Of a DNA stretch of 64,000 bases, positions 9,270-18,320 are shown one piece after another. The stretch lies in contig NZ_VCBX02000001.1 in the NCBI RefSeq assembly GCF_005938745.2, positions 1,073,501 to 1,137,500 on the forward strand, given 5' to 3'. Below the pieces are notes generated by a model that had not been told where the DNA came from, searched no databases, and saw only the letters and a list, made by a program, of their open reading frames with translations. The translations under genes and the position numbers were made by a program. Position 1 is the stretch's first letter. Every line of letters starts with the position of its first letter. The DNA is from Rhodococcus sp. KBS0724 (GTDB lineage Bacteria > Actinomycetota > Actinomycetes > Mycobacteriales > Mycobacteriaceae).

Positions 9270-10846
9270 TGCTGTGCCTGCCGCAGCGGGATGCGCACGA
9301 CCAGCATGGAACCCAACCCAGGCTCGCTCACGAAGGTGCCGCCGTGGCGTTTCACGATCTGCGAGACCAAGGCGAGACCGATGCCGCGGGATCCGGATTT
9401 GGTGGAATATCCGCGCTCCTTGGCCTTTTCGAGCGCATCGGGCGTCATGCCTGGCCCACTGTCGGCCACCGCAACCACCATTGTCGAATCCTCTTCCATG
9501 ACCGTCACTTCTACCCACGGTTGCTCGCTGCTCCGCGAGGCGTCAATGGCATTGTCCACCAGATTGCCGACCAGTGTGACCAACTCTCGCGGCGTGAGCG
9601 CCGAGACGGCGCCGAGCGCGGTGTCCTCCGTGACGGTCAATTCCACGCCGCGTTCAGTCGCCTCACTGAGTTTCCCGAGCAACAGCGCGGCCAGCGCCGG
9701 CTCCTGGACGGCGTTGACGAGGCGATCGATCAACTGCTGAGACAGTCGTAATTCGTTGGTGGCAAAGGAAACCGCCTCGTCGTATTTGCCCAACTCCACC
9801 ATCGTGATGATGGTGTGAAGGCGATTGGCGCTCTCGTGAGCCTGCGAACGCAACGATTCTGCAAAATCGCGAACCGAATCGAGTTCACCGAGAACATTCT
9901 GCAATTCCGTGTGATCGCGAATAGTGAGAACAGTGCCAATTCGCTTGCCCTCCCATTCAACCGGGTGCTGATTGACCACGAGTATTCGTTGATCGGTGAG
10001 ATGGACCTCATCAGTGGCCGAACCTGCGTCGGCATCGCGCAACGCGGGCGGAATCGACGACAGTTCGACTCGGCCTTCCGGTAGATCGAGAAGACGCCGC
10101 GCTTCGTCGTTCACCATGTCCACCTGAGCGGCCCCGCCCCGCCCCCGACCGATGACCACCAGTCCCTCGCCGATGCTGTGCAGAACGGCGTCGTGATGCT
10201 CGTACATCGTGAGCAGTTCGTCGGGTGCCAGCCCCAGGGTCTGACGTCTGATTCGCCGACTCACCAACAACGAACTCAAAACAGCCGCAATCAACCCCGC
10301 GGCGGCAATCGCCAGGATGGTCGGAATGCTCTGGGCGAACTGCTTGCTGATCTCCTCACGGGTGACGCCGACAGCCACCAAGCCGACAAGCGTCCCGCTC
10401 GCGTCGTACACCGGTGTGACCGCACGAATCGACGGACCCAAGGAACCCGCGTACGTCTCGGTGAACGTCTCGCCTGCCAACGCCCGGTCGATGTTGCCCG
10501 TGAACAATTCGCCGATCAGCTCCGTATTGGTGTGGGTGTACCGCGTGCGATCCGGCGCCATCACCACGATGAAGTCGACGCCGGTGGCCAGGCGGATCTT
10601 CTCGGTCTGCGGTTGCAGTATCGCGGTCGGATCTGCGCTCGCGAGCGCCTGCGCGGTGGAGTCCGTCAGCGCCAGTGTCTCGGCTATCGAGCTCACCTGC
10701 CGTCGAATGGCGTCGTCGCTGTCTCCGCGCTCGTCGAACACGGCCAGTGCCGCTCCCGCGCCGATGACCAGCGACAACAGTGCCAACTGCAGCAGCAGAA
10801 TCTGCCGGGCGACGCTCATGCGTCGGCGACTGCGTCGTTGGACCAT
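9266..10846 (-). CDS. CitA/DcuS-type sensor histidine kinase
   Basis: The 526-residue membrane kinase has a first membrane helix (about 13-33), an extracytoplasmic sensor domain of about 145 residues, and a second helix near 180-200. A cytoplasmic PAS domain, the DcuS-type phospho-acceptor segment RSQAHESANRLHTII, and an ATPase domain with N-box NLVDNAIDAS and GPGM follow. This is the arrangement of citrate and C4-dicarboxylate sensors. An AGGAG site eight bases upstream supports the ATG. It is translationally coupled to its regulator. The divergent dctA across a 117-bp promoter region suggests succinate, fumarate or malate as ligand. Confidence 0.93.
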   Translation of the reverse strand: MVQRRSRRRMSVARQILLLQLALLSLVIGAGAALAVFDERGDSDDAIRRQVSSIAETLALTDSTAQALASADPTAILQPQTEKIRLATGVDFIVVMAPDRTRYTHTNTELIGELFTGNIDRALAGETFTETYAGSLGPSIRAVTPVYDASGTLVGLVAVGVTREEISKQFAQSIPTILAIAAAGLIAAVLSSLLVSRRIRRQTLGLAPDELLTMYEHHDAVLHSIGEGLVVIGRGRGGAAQVDMVNDEARRLLDLPEGRVELSSIPPALRDADAGSATDEVHLTDQRILVVNQHPVEWEGKRIGTVLTIRDHTELQNVLGELDSVRDFAESLRSQAHESANRLHTIITMVELGKYDEAVSFATNELRLSQQLIDRLVNAVQEPALAALLLGKLSEATERGVELTVTEDTALGAVSALTPRELVTLVGNLVDNAIDASRSSEQPWVEVTVMEEDSTMVVAVADSGPGMTPDALEKAKERGYSTKSGSRGIGLALVSQIVKRHGGTFVSEPGLGSMLVVRIPLRQAQQ

Positions 10847-10963
10847 CAGTTACTCCTGAACGTTATGAACACAAACTTCACGCCTTACACATTTCCAACA
10901 AGAATTCTCCACGAACTCGAGTGATCCCCATCACTTCACTGATTTCCATCAAAGGACATCCCC

Positions 10964-12376
10964 ATGAGCGTCACCGCAACAGGGACAGTAAACGCTTCAC
11001 CCCAGCCTGAAGGCACTCCGGCAAAGCGCGACAAGACGCATTGGCTCTACATGAGCGTCATCGTCGCCGTCGTCGGAGGCATTCTCGTCGGTTGGCTCGC
11101 GCCCGAATTCGGCAAGTCCGTCGCAGTGTTGGGCACATTGTTCGTCAGCTTGATCAAGATGATGATCAGCCCGGTCATCTTCTGCACCATCGTGCTCGGC
11201 ATCGGTTCGGTGCGCGCAGCGGCCAAGGTCGGCAAGGTCGGCGGCCTGGCGCTTGCCTACTTCATCGGTATGTCCACTGTTGCCCTGGCGATCGGCTTGG
11301 GGGTCGGTAACCTCCTCAACCCGGGCAGCGGCCTGAACATCGAGCCCAACTCGGCGTCCGTCGAGAAGCTCACCACCGCAGCACACAGCGCCGGTGGAAC
11401 GTGGGACTTCGTCGCGTCGATCATCCCGACGTCGTTGCTGTCGTCCCTGACCGCAGGCAGCGTGCTGCAGACACTGTTCGTCGCACTGCTCGTCGGCTTC
11501 GCGATCCAGTCGCTCGGCAAGTCCGGTGAACCGATTCTCAAGGGCATCGGTCACCTGCAGAAGCTGGTCTTCAAAATCCTGACCATGATCCTGTGGCTCG
11601 CCCCGATCGGTGCCTTCGGTGCCATCGCCGGCGTCGTCGGCCAGACCGGCCTGAACGCCGTGGTCCAGCTCGGAACCCTCATGATCGGCTTCTACCTGAC
11701 CTGCTTGATCTTCATCTTCGGTGTCCTCGGCACCTTGCTGCGCGCCGTCACCGGATTCAACATCTTCAAGCTGGTCAAGTACCTGGCCCGCGAATACCTC
11801 CTCATCTTCGCGACGTCGTCCTCCGAGTCGGCACTCCCGCGTCTGATCGCCAAGATGGAGCACGTGGGCGTCGAACGCTCCACAGTCGGCATCGTCGTCC
11901 CGACCGGTTACTCCTTCAACCTCGACGGCACCGCGATCTACCTGACCATGGCCTCCATCTTCATCGCCGACGCGATGGGTCAGCCGCTCGCCTTCGGTGA
12001 GCAGCTCTCGCTGCTGGTGTTCATGATCATCGCGTCGAAGGGCGCAGCCGGAGTCAGTGGCGCCGGACTCGCGACCCTCGCCGGCGGCCTGCAAAGTCAC
12101 CGTCCCGAACTGCTCGACGGTGTCGGCTTGATCGTCGGTATCGACCGCTTCATGTCCGAGGCTCGCGCTCTCACCAACTTCTCGGGCAACGCCGTCGCCA
12201 CCCTGCTCGTCGGCTCCTGGACGAAGACCATCGACAAGGAACGCGTCGTCGATGTTCTGGACGGCAAGATTCCGTTCAACGAGTCGACCATGCTCGACGA
12301 CGAGGACGAAGCGGAGCAGCACAAACTCGAAACCGCACCGGCCGGCACCCAGCAGTCCTTCGTGAGCCACCACTAG
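10964..12376 (+). CDS. dctA: C4-dicarboxylate:cation symporter
   Basis: This 470-residue DAACS/SLC1-family carrier has the conserved transport core, including the serine-rich ATSSSESALPRL segment and the NLDGTAIYLTMASIF motif. About eight membrane segments and two re-entrant hairpins are expected. It imports succinate, fumarate and malate together with H+ or Na+. The AAAGGA ribosome site fits the ATG. The divergent CitA-type kinase and its regulator are the likely control system. A strong hairpin 65 bases after the stop ends the transcript. Confidence 0.95.
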   Translation: MSVTATGTVNASPQPEGTPAKRDKTHWLYMSVIVAVVGGILVGWLAPEFGKSVAVLGTLFVSLIKMMISPVIFCTIVLGIGSVRAAAKVGKVGGLALAYFIGMSTVALAIGLGVGNLLNPGSGLNIEPNSASVEKLTTAAHSAGGTWDFVASIIPTSLLSSLTAGSVLQTLFVALLVGFAIQSLGKSGEPILKGIGHLQKLVFKILTMILWLAPIGAFGAIAGVVGQTGLNAVVQLGTLMIGFYLTCLIFIFGVLGTLLRAVTGFNIFKLVKYLAREYLLIFATSSSESALPRLIAKMEHVGVERSTVGIVVPTGYSFNLDGTAIYLTMASIFIADAMGQPLAFGEQLSLLVFMIIASKGAAGVSGAGLATLAGGLQSHRPELLDGVGLIVGIDRFMSEARALTNFSGNAVATLLVGSWTKTIDKERVVDVLDGKIPFNESTMLDDEDEAEQHKLETAPAGTQQSFVSHH

Positions 12377-12441
12377 AGGTTTGACCTCTCCACTGGAGCG
12401 GAACCCGTACTTCAGATCAGCGATCCTGGTCGGAGTTGGAC

Positions 12442-12480
12442 GAACGAGACCGTCGCACTCACCGTGCGGCGGTCTCGTTC
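12442..12480 (+). terminator. Terminator hairpin after dctA
   Basis: A 17-base stem (12442-12458 with 12464-12480; arm begins GAACGAGACCG) has one mismatch and a five-base loop TCACC. It follows dctA and precedes the glutathione peroxidase gene. A T-tract is lacking. Confidence 0.7.
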
Positions 12481-12507
12481 CGCAGTAAAGTCGCTAAGTT
12501 GGAGATC

Positions 12508-13005
12508 ATGACAACTCCAGTACAGAACATCGTGATCAACACCCTCGGCGGCGTACCCACCTCGCTGGGCGAATACGACGGCCGGGCAGTGCTCGTTGTC
12601 AACGTCGCATCCAAGTGCGGACTCACTCCGCAGTACGCCACGCTCGAGAAGCTGGCCAGTGAGTATGCAGATCGCGGCCTGACCGTGATCGGTATCCCGT
12701 GCAACCAGTTCATGGGCCAGGAACCGGGCACCGCCGAAGAGATCGAGACCTTCTGCTCCACCACCTACGGCGTCACGTTCCCGATGATGGAGAAGATCGA
12801 GGTCAACGGCGAAAACCGTCACCCACTGTACGCAGAACTCACCAAGACTCCCGATGCCGACGGTGAGGCCGGAGACATCCAGTGGAACTTCGAGAAGTTC
12901 CTCATCGCGCCAGATGGAACCGTCGTCAATCGTTTCCGTCCGCGCACCGAGCCGGACGCTCCCGAGGTTATCGCAGCCATCGAAGCTGTTCTGCCGCACA
13001 ACTGA
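12508..13005 (+). CDS. Glutathione peroxidase-type thiol peroxidase
   Basis: The 165-residue thioredoxin-fold peroxidase has its peroxidatic residue as cysteine (C37 in VASKCGLTPQ) instead of selenocysteine. The other catalytic residues appear in NQFMGQEPG and IQWNFEKFLI. Bacterial members of this class usually use thioredoxin or mycoredoxin as reductant, which is likely here because the organism makes mycothiol. The ATG at 12508, with GGAG four bases upstream, gives the standard length; an in-frame upstream extension overlaps the dctA terminator and is discounted. It is bracketed by terminators and appears monocistronic. Confidence 0.94.
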   Translation: MTTPVQNIVINTLGGVPTSLGEYDGRAVLVVNVASKCGLTPQYATLEKLASEYADRGLTVIGIPCNQFMGQEPGTAEEIETFCSTTYGVTFPMMEKIEVNGENRHPLYAELTKTPDADGEAGDIQWNFEKFLIAPDGTVVNRFRPRTEPDAPEVIAAIEAVLPHN

Positions 13006-13012
13006 CCACCAC

Positions 13013-13040
13013 CTGCCGCCGGATGATCATCCGGCGGCAG
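13013..13040 (+). terminator. 28-base gapless palindrome after glutathione peroxidase gene
   Basis: Perfect 14-base arms meet without a spacer (13013-13026 with 13027-13040; arm CTGCCGCCGGATGA). As RNA it would fold into a GC-rich hairpin. It starts eight bases after the peroxidase stop codon and lies 36 bases before the next gene. Confidence 0.65.
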
Positions 13041-13075
13041 TGTGCTGTTCACCGAGCGCTGCCATCATCAGAGGC

Positions 13076-13780
13076 ATGTCTGCTGAGCTGATCGTGTCAG
13101 TGTCCGGTATCAGAGACGAGACATGTTATCTCGCTGCGGGATTCGCAGACGAGATGGATGCCAGGGGAGTGCGACTTTCCCTCCTCGTGGCGCCGAGGCT
13201 CAAGGACAAATACCGACTCGCCGACGACGCCGTCACAGCGGCCTGGCTGCGTGAACGCCGCGAGCACGGGGATGCCGTCGTATTGCACGGCTACGATCAG
13301 GCGGCGACCAAGCGTCGACGCGCGGAGTTCGCCACGTTGTCCAAACATGAAGCAAAGCTGCGTCTGCTGGCCGCAGATCGAGTGCTCGAGCAGGCAGGAC
13401 TGCGCACGAGAGTGTTCGCTCCACCCCGCTGGGTGGCGTCCCCCGGAGCGATGTCGGTGCTGCCCGAGGCAGGATTTCGCTCGATGGCCGGCCTCGGCGC
13501 TGTGCACGACCTTGCACGGGGAACGTCTCAGCGAGGTCGGGTGCTCGGAATCGGTGAGGGTTTCAAGGTCGAACCGTGGTGGTGCCGGGCTCTCATTCTC
13601 GGGGCCGGCCGTACCGCAAAGCGCGGCGGTCTTGTCCGACTGTCGATTTCGGCCAAGCAGTTGGGGAACGAAGGGCCGCGTCGGGCAATGCTCGACGCGA
13701 TCGACCTTGCGCTCTTCCATGAGGCGACATCGCAGGTGTACCGGTGGAACTCGCCGGCATCGGAACTGGGCGCAGCCTAA
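13076..13780 (+). CDS. DUF2334 polysaccharide-deacetylase-like protein
   Basis: The 234-residue protein begins LIVSVSGIRDETCYLAAGFADEMDARGVRLSLLVAPRL, then EHGDAVVLHGYDQ and VFAPPRWVASPGAMSVLPEAGF. This pattern belongs to the DUF2334 branch of the NodB/polysaccharide-deacetylase superfamily. The HGYDQ histidine and the later APPRW segment fit the metal-site scaffold, but the usual first-motif DD pair is DE here, so catalysis is uncertain. There is no signal peptide. The ATG has only a weak AGAGG site. The substrate is unknown. Confidence 0.75.
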   Translation: MSAELIVSVSGIRDETCYLAAGFADEMDARGVRLSLLVAPRLKDKYRLADDAVTAAWLRERREHGDAVVLHGYDQAATKRRRAEFATLSKHEAKLRLLAADRVLEQAGLRTRVFAPPRWVASPGAMSVLPEAGFRSMAGLGAVHDLARGTSQRGRVLGIGEGFKVEPWWCRALILGAGRTAKRGGLVRLSISAKQLGNEGPRRAMLDAIDLALFHEATSQVYRWNSPASELGAA

Positions 13781-14010
13781 AAGTCGCGTCTGGCAACTAT
13801 TGAGTAGCTGGATTGTCCACCTGCGCCCTCGCTCGAGCACTGGAATGTGTGTTCGCTGGCTTTTCGGTGATCAGTCACGGTATTTCTCGGAAATCCGGCC
13901 GTTTGTGGGCAAACCGGACAATCGTCCTCGGAGGTGTGGTCGACGCCTCAGTTCGATGCTACGGTGCTTCCAGTTAATTCACCGCTAGTAGATCGGGCTG
14001 GGATACAACC

Positions 14011-15378
14011 ATGCGCGCACGAGTGTTCTCGAAGTCGGCCAATCGACGTCTCACCGCGGCGGTGGGCGCGCTCGCCTGCGCTGCACTGGTACCCACGGTG
14101 GCAACCGCGGCACCCCTCGACCTGGGTTCGCTGTCCACCGGCAGCCTGGACGGCGGTTCGAGCGAATCGGGCAAGGGAGCCCTCGTTGCCACCGTCGACG
14201 ACCAGGGTTCGCCTTTGACCTTGCGGTTGGACAAGGTAGATCTACGTGGCAAGGATTTCCGGATGTCCGTGCAGAAATCCGGTGGTGCTCTTGTTGATTC
14301 GGAATTACCGGCACCGCGTTCGTATCTCGGAAGTGTCGACGGTCATCCCGACGCCGTTGTTGCTGCCATCGTCGATTCCACCGGAACCCTTCGCGGACAG
14401 GTGATCTTCGACCGAGGCGCCTCCATCGACTTTGTCGGTTCGAGTGTTGTTGCCCGCAGTTCCGCGCCCACCGATGCGGCGCCCACGTGGCCGACCACTC
14501 CCATCGCGACCAGTTCGGCGGCCGGTGTCGGAAAGAGTGTGAAGCAGTTCGAGATCGGATTGGATCTGAGCGGGCAGTGGTATTCCGCCCACGCCGCCGG
14601 CAGTCCAGCGGTTGCACTGGATCGCGTCGAGGAATCGATTGCGCGAACTGCGGTGATCTGGATGAGGGATGTCGGAGTTCGGCCGGTCGTCGGCCAAGTT
14701 ATCCTTCGGGCCGACTCTGCCAGCGATCCGTACAAGACCACGTGCGAAAACTTCGATGCGCTCGAGAGCGAGTGGTCAGACAAGGTCGGCACCACCGTCG
14801 ACCAGGCAACCGTGGTGTGCAAGTCCGGTGGCGGAAACGCCTACTACTCCCAGTTTCTGACCGACCACAGCTACGCGCACGTCGGCGCGGAAGGTGACGG
14901 CAACTTCGCTCGCGTGCTCCGCCACGAACTTGGCCACAACTTTTATGCCGACGACTACCAGGGCGGTGGTGCGGAGGGGCGCACCATCATGAACGGCAAT
15001 GATCTGTCCAGATTCGACGGCACCGAATTTGCTTCCATCGTCGACACTGCAGAGGTCGCCGCCGCTCGACTCGACGACGTCGGACGCTACACCGCGACGG
15101 CATTGCCGCCCTACGCTGCACTCGATACCGCGGAGGTCAAATCAGGGGCAACCGCCACGATCGACGCAGTCGCGAATGATCATGACAGCAACGGAGATTC
15201 GATCTCGGTGACCGGCGCCCCGGCAACCTCTCTGCTCGGTGGCACCGTGAAACTCGACAACGGCAAGGTGGTGTTCAAAGCCGGATCGAAGACGGGCACC
15301 GACAAGATTCTCTACACCCTCACCGACACGAACGGTGGGACAAGCACCGGCTGGATCATCGTCAAGGTGAAGGCGTAA
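14011..15378 (+). CDS. Secreted metzincin-like metalloprotease with C-terminal Ig-like domain
   Basis: This 455-residue exported protein has a signal peptide (NRRLTAAVGALACAALVPTVATAAP). The zinc site is RHELGHNFYADD, an HExxH followed six positions later by Asp, as in snapalysin-type metzincins. The Met-turn candidate IMNGN comes about 20 residues after it. The C-terminal ~85 residues (VANDHDSNGDSISVTGAPAT ... TDKILYTLTDTNGG) look like a Big_9/cadherin-like bacterial Ig domain, which is usually adhesive. The N-terminal ~170 residues may be a propeptide. The glycine normally found inside the extended zinc motif is Tyr here. It is convergent with the MBL-fold gene, 11 bases apart. Confidence 0.82.
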   Translation: MRARVFSKSANRRLTAAVGALACAALVPTVATAAPLDLGSLSTGSLDGGSSESGKGALVATVDDQGSPLTLRLDKVDLRGKDFRMSVQKSGGALVDSELPAPRSYLGSVDGHPDAVVAAIVDSTGTLRGQVIFDRGASIDFVGSSVVARSSAPTDAAPTWPTTPIATSSAAGVGKSVKQFEIGLDLSGQWYSAHAAGSPAVALDRVEESIARTAVIWMRDVGVRPVVGQVILRADSASDPYKTTCENFDALESEWSDKVGTTVDQATVVCKSGGGNAYYSQFLTDHSYAHVGAEGDGNFARVLRHELGHNFYADDYQGGGAEGRTIMNGNDLSRFDGTEFASIVDTAEVAAARLDDVGRYTATALPPYAALDTAEVKSGATATIDAVANDHDSNGDSISVTGAPATSLLGGTVKLDNGKVVFKAGSKTGTDKILYTLTDTNGGTSTGWIIVKVKA

Positions 15379-15389
15379 AGAACTCTTAA

Positions 15390-16037
15390 CTACGCAATCT
15401 CGATATCGGATTCCTCGTCGAGCACCCGGAACTCGGTGCCGGCGGGGGCCATATCGGTGTAACGACCGTAGAAGATGCCTGACGCCTCCTCGCGGAGAAT
15501 GCCCTGATGAATAGGCACCGCGACACGAGGAGCTACTGCTCGGAGATAGTCGACGGCTTCCCAGATCTTCAACCACGGCGCCGCGGCAGGCAAAGCAAGA
15601 ACATCGACGGTCTGCTCCGGCACGACCAACGAATCACCCGGGTGCATGAACAGGGCCGGATTGACGGCATCGCCCAGTAGGAAAGCGGTGTTGTCGATCA
15701 TCGGCAAATCCGGATGAATGATCGCGTGCTCGCCGCCGGCGCCGGTCACCTCGACCTCCCCGATGCTGAAGCGCTCGCCCGCCCGGACGGCATTCCATCG
15801 GCCACCGAGCTTGGCCGCCGTCTGCGGATCGCTGTACAAAGCCGCATCGGGATTGGCGTCGACGAGAGCGGGCAGGCGCGCCGGATCCGCATGATCCGGA
15901 TGCTGATGTGTCACGAGAATGGCGTCGAGGCCGGTTATGCCCTCGAAACCGTGTGAGAAATTGCCGGGATCGAAGAGGATTTTCGAACCGTTCAATTCGA
16001 CAAGTACACAGGAATGGCCAAAATGTGTCAGTCGCAT
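15390..16037 (-). CDS. MBL-fold metal-dependent hydrolase
   Basis: The 215-residue metallo-beta-lactamase-fold protein carries THQHPDHAD with H44, H46, D48 and H49 as metal ligands. Further histidines at GGEHAIIHPD, FMHPGDS and VPIHQG complete the usual two-metal site. It resembles the UlaG-like (lactonase/general hydrolase) branch. It stands alone, divergent from purS. The substrate cannot be inferred. Confidence 0.88.
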   Translation of the reverse strand: MRLTHFGHSCVLVELNGSKILFDPGNFSHGFEGITGLDAILVTHQHPDHADPARLPALVDANPDAALYSDPQTAAKLGGRWNAVRAGERFSIGEVEVTGAGGEHAIIHPDLPMIDNTAFLLGDAVNPALFMHPGDSLVVPEQTVDVLALPAAAPWLKIWEAVDYLRAVAPRVAVPIHQGILREEASGIFYGRYTDMAPAGTEFRVLDEESDIEIA

Positions 16038-16176
16038 GATTTCGAGTATGCCTTTTACGGGTGGTGGGCGTCACCCCAGCTCTCACTCGATGCGAAGGTT
16101 CCAGACTGCGCCCGGTAAACTCGTCGGTACCCGGTGTTTCACTCTGGGTTCGCGCACTAGTACCGAGGAGCAGCAC

Positions 16177-16416
16177 GTGGCCCGTGTCGTCGTCGAAGTC
16201 ATGCCCAAGGCCGAGATTCTCGACCCCCAGGGACAGGCCATTGTCGGGGCACTGTCTCGCCTGGGCTTTGCAGGAGTATCCGATGTCCGTCAGGGCAAGC
16301 GGTTCGAGTTGGAAATCGACGGCAGCGTCGAAGATGCCGAACTCGAGAAGATCGCCGAAGGCCTCCTGGCCAACACGGTGATCGAAGATTGGACCGTCAG
16401 GCGCGTCGAGGCATGA
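16177..16416 (+). CDS. purS: FGAM synthase subunit PurS
   Basis: This 79-residue subunit bridges PurL and PurQ in the three-part formylglycinamidine ribonucleotide synthase. The conserved [18 protein letters not shown] start and the VRQGKRFEL and [10 protein letters not shown] segments identify it. The GTG is placed by GAGGAG at 16165-16170 and by the conserved start. Its stop overlaps the purQ ATG by four bases. PurL is encoded 15 kb away in this window. Confidence 0.96.
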   Translation: MARVVVEVMPKAEILDPQGQAIVGALSRLGFAGVSDVRQGKRFELEIDGSVEDAELEKIAEGLLANTVIEDWTVRRVEA

Positions 16417-17090
16417 GCGCACGTATTGGAGTTATCACCTTTCCGGGCACACTCGACGACGTCGACGCAGCTCGCGCGGTGAACCTGGCAGGCGGTGAAG
16501 CTGTGGCACTGTGGCACGGCGATGCCGACCTCAAGGGCGTCGACGCAGTCATCGTCCCCGGTGGATTCTCCTACGGCGATTACCTTCGCTGTGGCGCGAT
16601 CGCACGGTTCGCCCCAGCCATGGGCAAGGTCGTCGAAGCAGCGAAGGGCGGCATGCCCGTCCTCGGAATCTGCAACGGCTTCCAGATTCTCTGCGAAGCA
16701 GGTTTGCTCCCCGGAGCCCTCACCCGCAACCAGGGCCTGCACTTCATCTGCCGCGACGAGTGGCTGACCGTCGAAGCCACCAACACGGCTTGGTCTTCAC
16801 GTTACGAGGCCGGCGCTCAGATCCTCATCCCCCTCAAGTCGGGTGAAGGTCGTTTCCAGGCGTCGGAGAACGTTCTCGACGAACTCGAAGGCGAAGGCCG
16901 CGTCGTATTCCGTTACTCGGAAGAGAACCCCAACGGCTCACAGCGTCGTATCGCGGGTATTTCCTCCGCCAACGGCCGCGTCGTCGGACTCATGCCGCAC
17001 CCCGAGCACGCCACCGAGGCTCTTACGGGCCCCAGCGACGACGGACTCGGCTTGTTCTACTCGGCATTGGATTCCATCGTCAACGCCTGA
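16413..17090 (+). CDS. purQ: FGAM synthase glutaminase subunit PurQ
   Basis: The 225-residue class I glutamine amidotransferase supplies ammonia to PurL. The nucleophile is C87 in VLGICNGFQ, and the catalytic His/Glu are in [10 protein letters not shown] near the C-terminus. [17 protein letters not shown] is the conserved oxyanion region. Translation is coupled to purS through ATGA. A terminator follows 14 bases after the stop. Confidence 0.97.
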   Translation: MSARIGVITFPGTLDDVDAARAVNLAGGEAVALWHGDADLKGVDAVIVPGGFSYGDYLRCGAIARFAPAMGKVVEAAKGGMPVLGICNGFQILCEAGLLPGALTRNQGLHFICRDEWLTVEATNTAWSSRYEAGAQILIPLKSGEGRFQASENVLDELEGEGRVVFRYSEENPNGSQRRIAGISSANGRVVGLMPHPEHATEALTGPSDDGLGLFYSALDSIVNA

Positions 17091-17104
17091 TACATCTTTC
17101 CCGG

Positions 17105-17143
17105 CAGCGCCCGCCCACCAGTTCGTCTGATTGGCGGGCGCTG
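17105..17143 (+). terminator. Rho-independent-type terminator after purQ
   Basis: Perfect 11-base arms (17105-17115 with 17133-17143; CAGCGCCCGCC) enclose a 17-base loop and are followed by the T-rich run TTGTTTGTTG. It ends the purSQ transcript ahead of the convergent kinase gene. Confidence 0.8.
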
Positions 17144-17198
17144 TTGTTTGTTGTGGCGCCCGAGTTGCCCGGTTTCATGCCACCCCCATTTCGAGCGA

Positions 17199-17240
17199 AC
17201 GTACCTTTCGACGCCTTCACGGCGACGGACGTACCTTTCG
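17199..17240. repeat. Direct repeat ACGTACCTTTCG with 30-bp period
   Basis: The 12-base sequence ACGTACCTTTCG occurs at 17199-17210 and again at 17229-17240. The first copy is in the purQ/kinase spacer and the second lies inside the kinase's last codons. It resembles a small dispersed intergenic element; only the two copies are seen here. Confidence 0.55.
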
Positions 17241-18320
17241 CTCCGTGGGGAGGGCAGGCAGCACAAGCTCGAGAATGGTGCCGCCGAGCGGATTCGGCCG
17301 AGCCGTCAAAGTGCCGCCGTGGGCGCGCGCGAGACTCCGCGCAATAGTCAGCCCCAATCCGGAACCGTCGGAACTCTCACCGCGATGAAACCTGTCGAAC
17401 ACAGACTCCAGTTGATCCTCCGGAATGCCCTCGCCGGTGTCGGCTACAGCGACAAAAACGTGGTCGGGCGATTCTGTCACGGTCACGGTGACACTGCCCC
17501 CGCCTGGTGTGTGCCGCAACGCATTCTCGAGAAGATTGGACAGAATTTGTTCGATCCGCTGGCGATCGACCCGAACTCTCGCCGGGTGCGCCGGTGTCGC
17601 CGCAGACAGTGTCACGGCACGTTCCTCGAACCGTGGTGCGACGGCAGTTGTTGTGCTGCACACGATATCGCTGAGGTCTTCGACAGCGAGAATGAGATCG
17701 AGGGCATGCTCGTCGGCCGCGGAAACGTCGGAGAGATCGTGGGCGAGCCGTCGCAGTCGTTCCAGTTGATCGCGCATCACTGCCCACGACGTGCCGTCGG
17801 CCTCGAGTACACCATCCTCGAGGCCGTCCACGTAGGCCGCCAAAGTTGATACCGGAGTGCGTAATTCGTGGGCCAGATCCGCCAGCAGGCGCTTGCGGAC
17901 GCGATCGGAGTGATCGAGTCGCTCGGCCATGTCGGAAAATGCGCCTTCCAGGCGGGTGAAATCCGAGTCGACCTCCGACTTCTCGATGTGGACGTCGTAC
18001 CTGCCTTCGGCGACGCTCTGCGCCGCGACCGCGAGTCGCCCGATGGGGGCGGTAATCCGTCGAACGACATACACCGCAGCGATACTCGCGCCGACGAGTG
18101 CAACCGCTATGCCGCTCAGCAATGCCACGAAGATTGTTTGGCCGAAGGCTTCTTCGGTGTGCAGGCGGACGTTGTCGTCTTCGATTCCCGCCATCGCGAG
18201 GTGATTGTGGAACAGTGGCGCCGCGATCGCGACGGCGACCGCAGCGATCGTCACGCAGCATGCCAGTAGGACGACAATCTGCGCGACCAGCAACCTGCCG
18301 CGCAAGCCGAGGCGATTCAT
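17217..18320 (-). CDS. Sensor histidine kinase of the metal-response locus
   Basis: The 367-residue kinase has two membrane helices (about 9-33 and 63-86) around a short ~28-residue outer loop rich in histidine and acidic residues. A HAMP domain, a HisKA domain with phospho-acceptor H151 (LLADLAHELRTPVS), and an ATPase domain (N-box NLLENALRH, GEGIPE, GLGLTIARS) follow. It overlaps its response regulator by four bases. The pair diverges from a DUF305 lipoprotein and a copper-type ATPase, so copper or silver sensing is likely but inferred from context. The last codons include a copy of a short repeated sequence. Confidence 0.92.
   Translation of the reverse strand: MNRLGLRGRLLVAQIVVLLACCVTIAAVAVAIAAPLFHNHLAMAGIEDDNVRLHTEEAFGQTIFVALLSGIAVALVGASIAAVYVVRRITAPIGRLAVAAQSVAEGRYDVHIEKSEVDSDFTRLEGAFSDMAERLDHSDRVRKRLLADLAHELRTPVSTLAAYVDGLEDGVLEADGTSWAVMRDQLERLRRLAHDLSDVSAADEHALDLILAVEDLSDIVCSTTTAVAPRFEERAVTLSAATPAHPARVRVDRQRIEQILSNLLENALRHTPGGGSVTVTVTESPDHVFVAVADTGEGIPEDQLESVFDRFHRGESSDGSGLGLTIARSLARAHGGTLTARPNPLGGTILELVLPALPTERKVRPSP

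Noticed and set aside
10997..12373. A 458-codon open frame antisense to dctA
   Set aside because: The translation is rich in Asp, Glu, Gln and Arg without motifs, typical of the reverse strand of a GC-rich membrane-protein gene.
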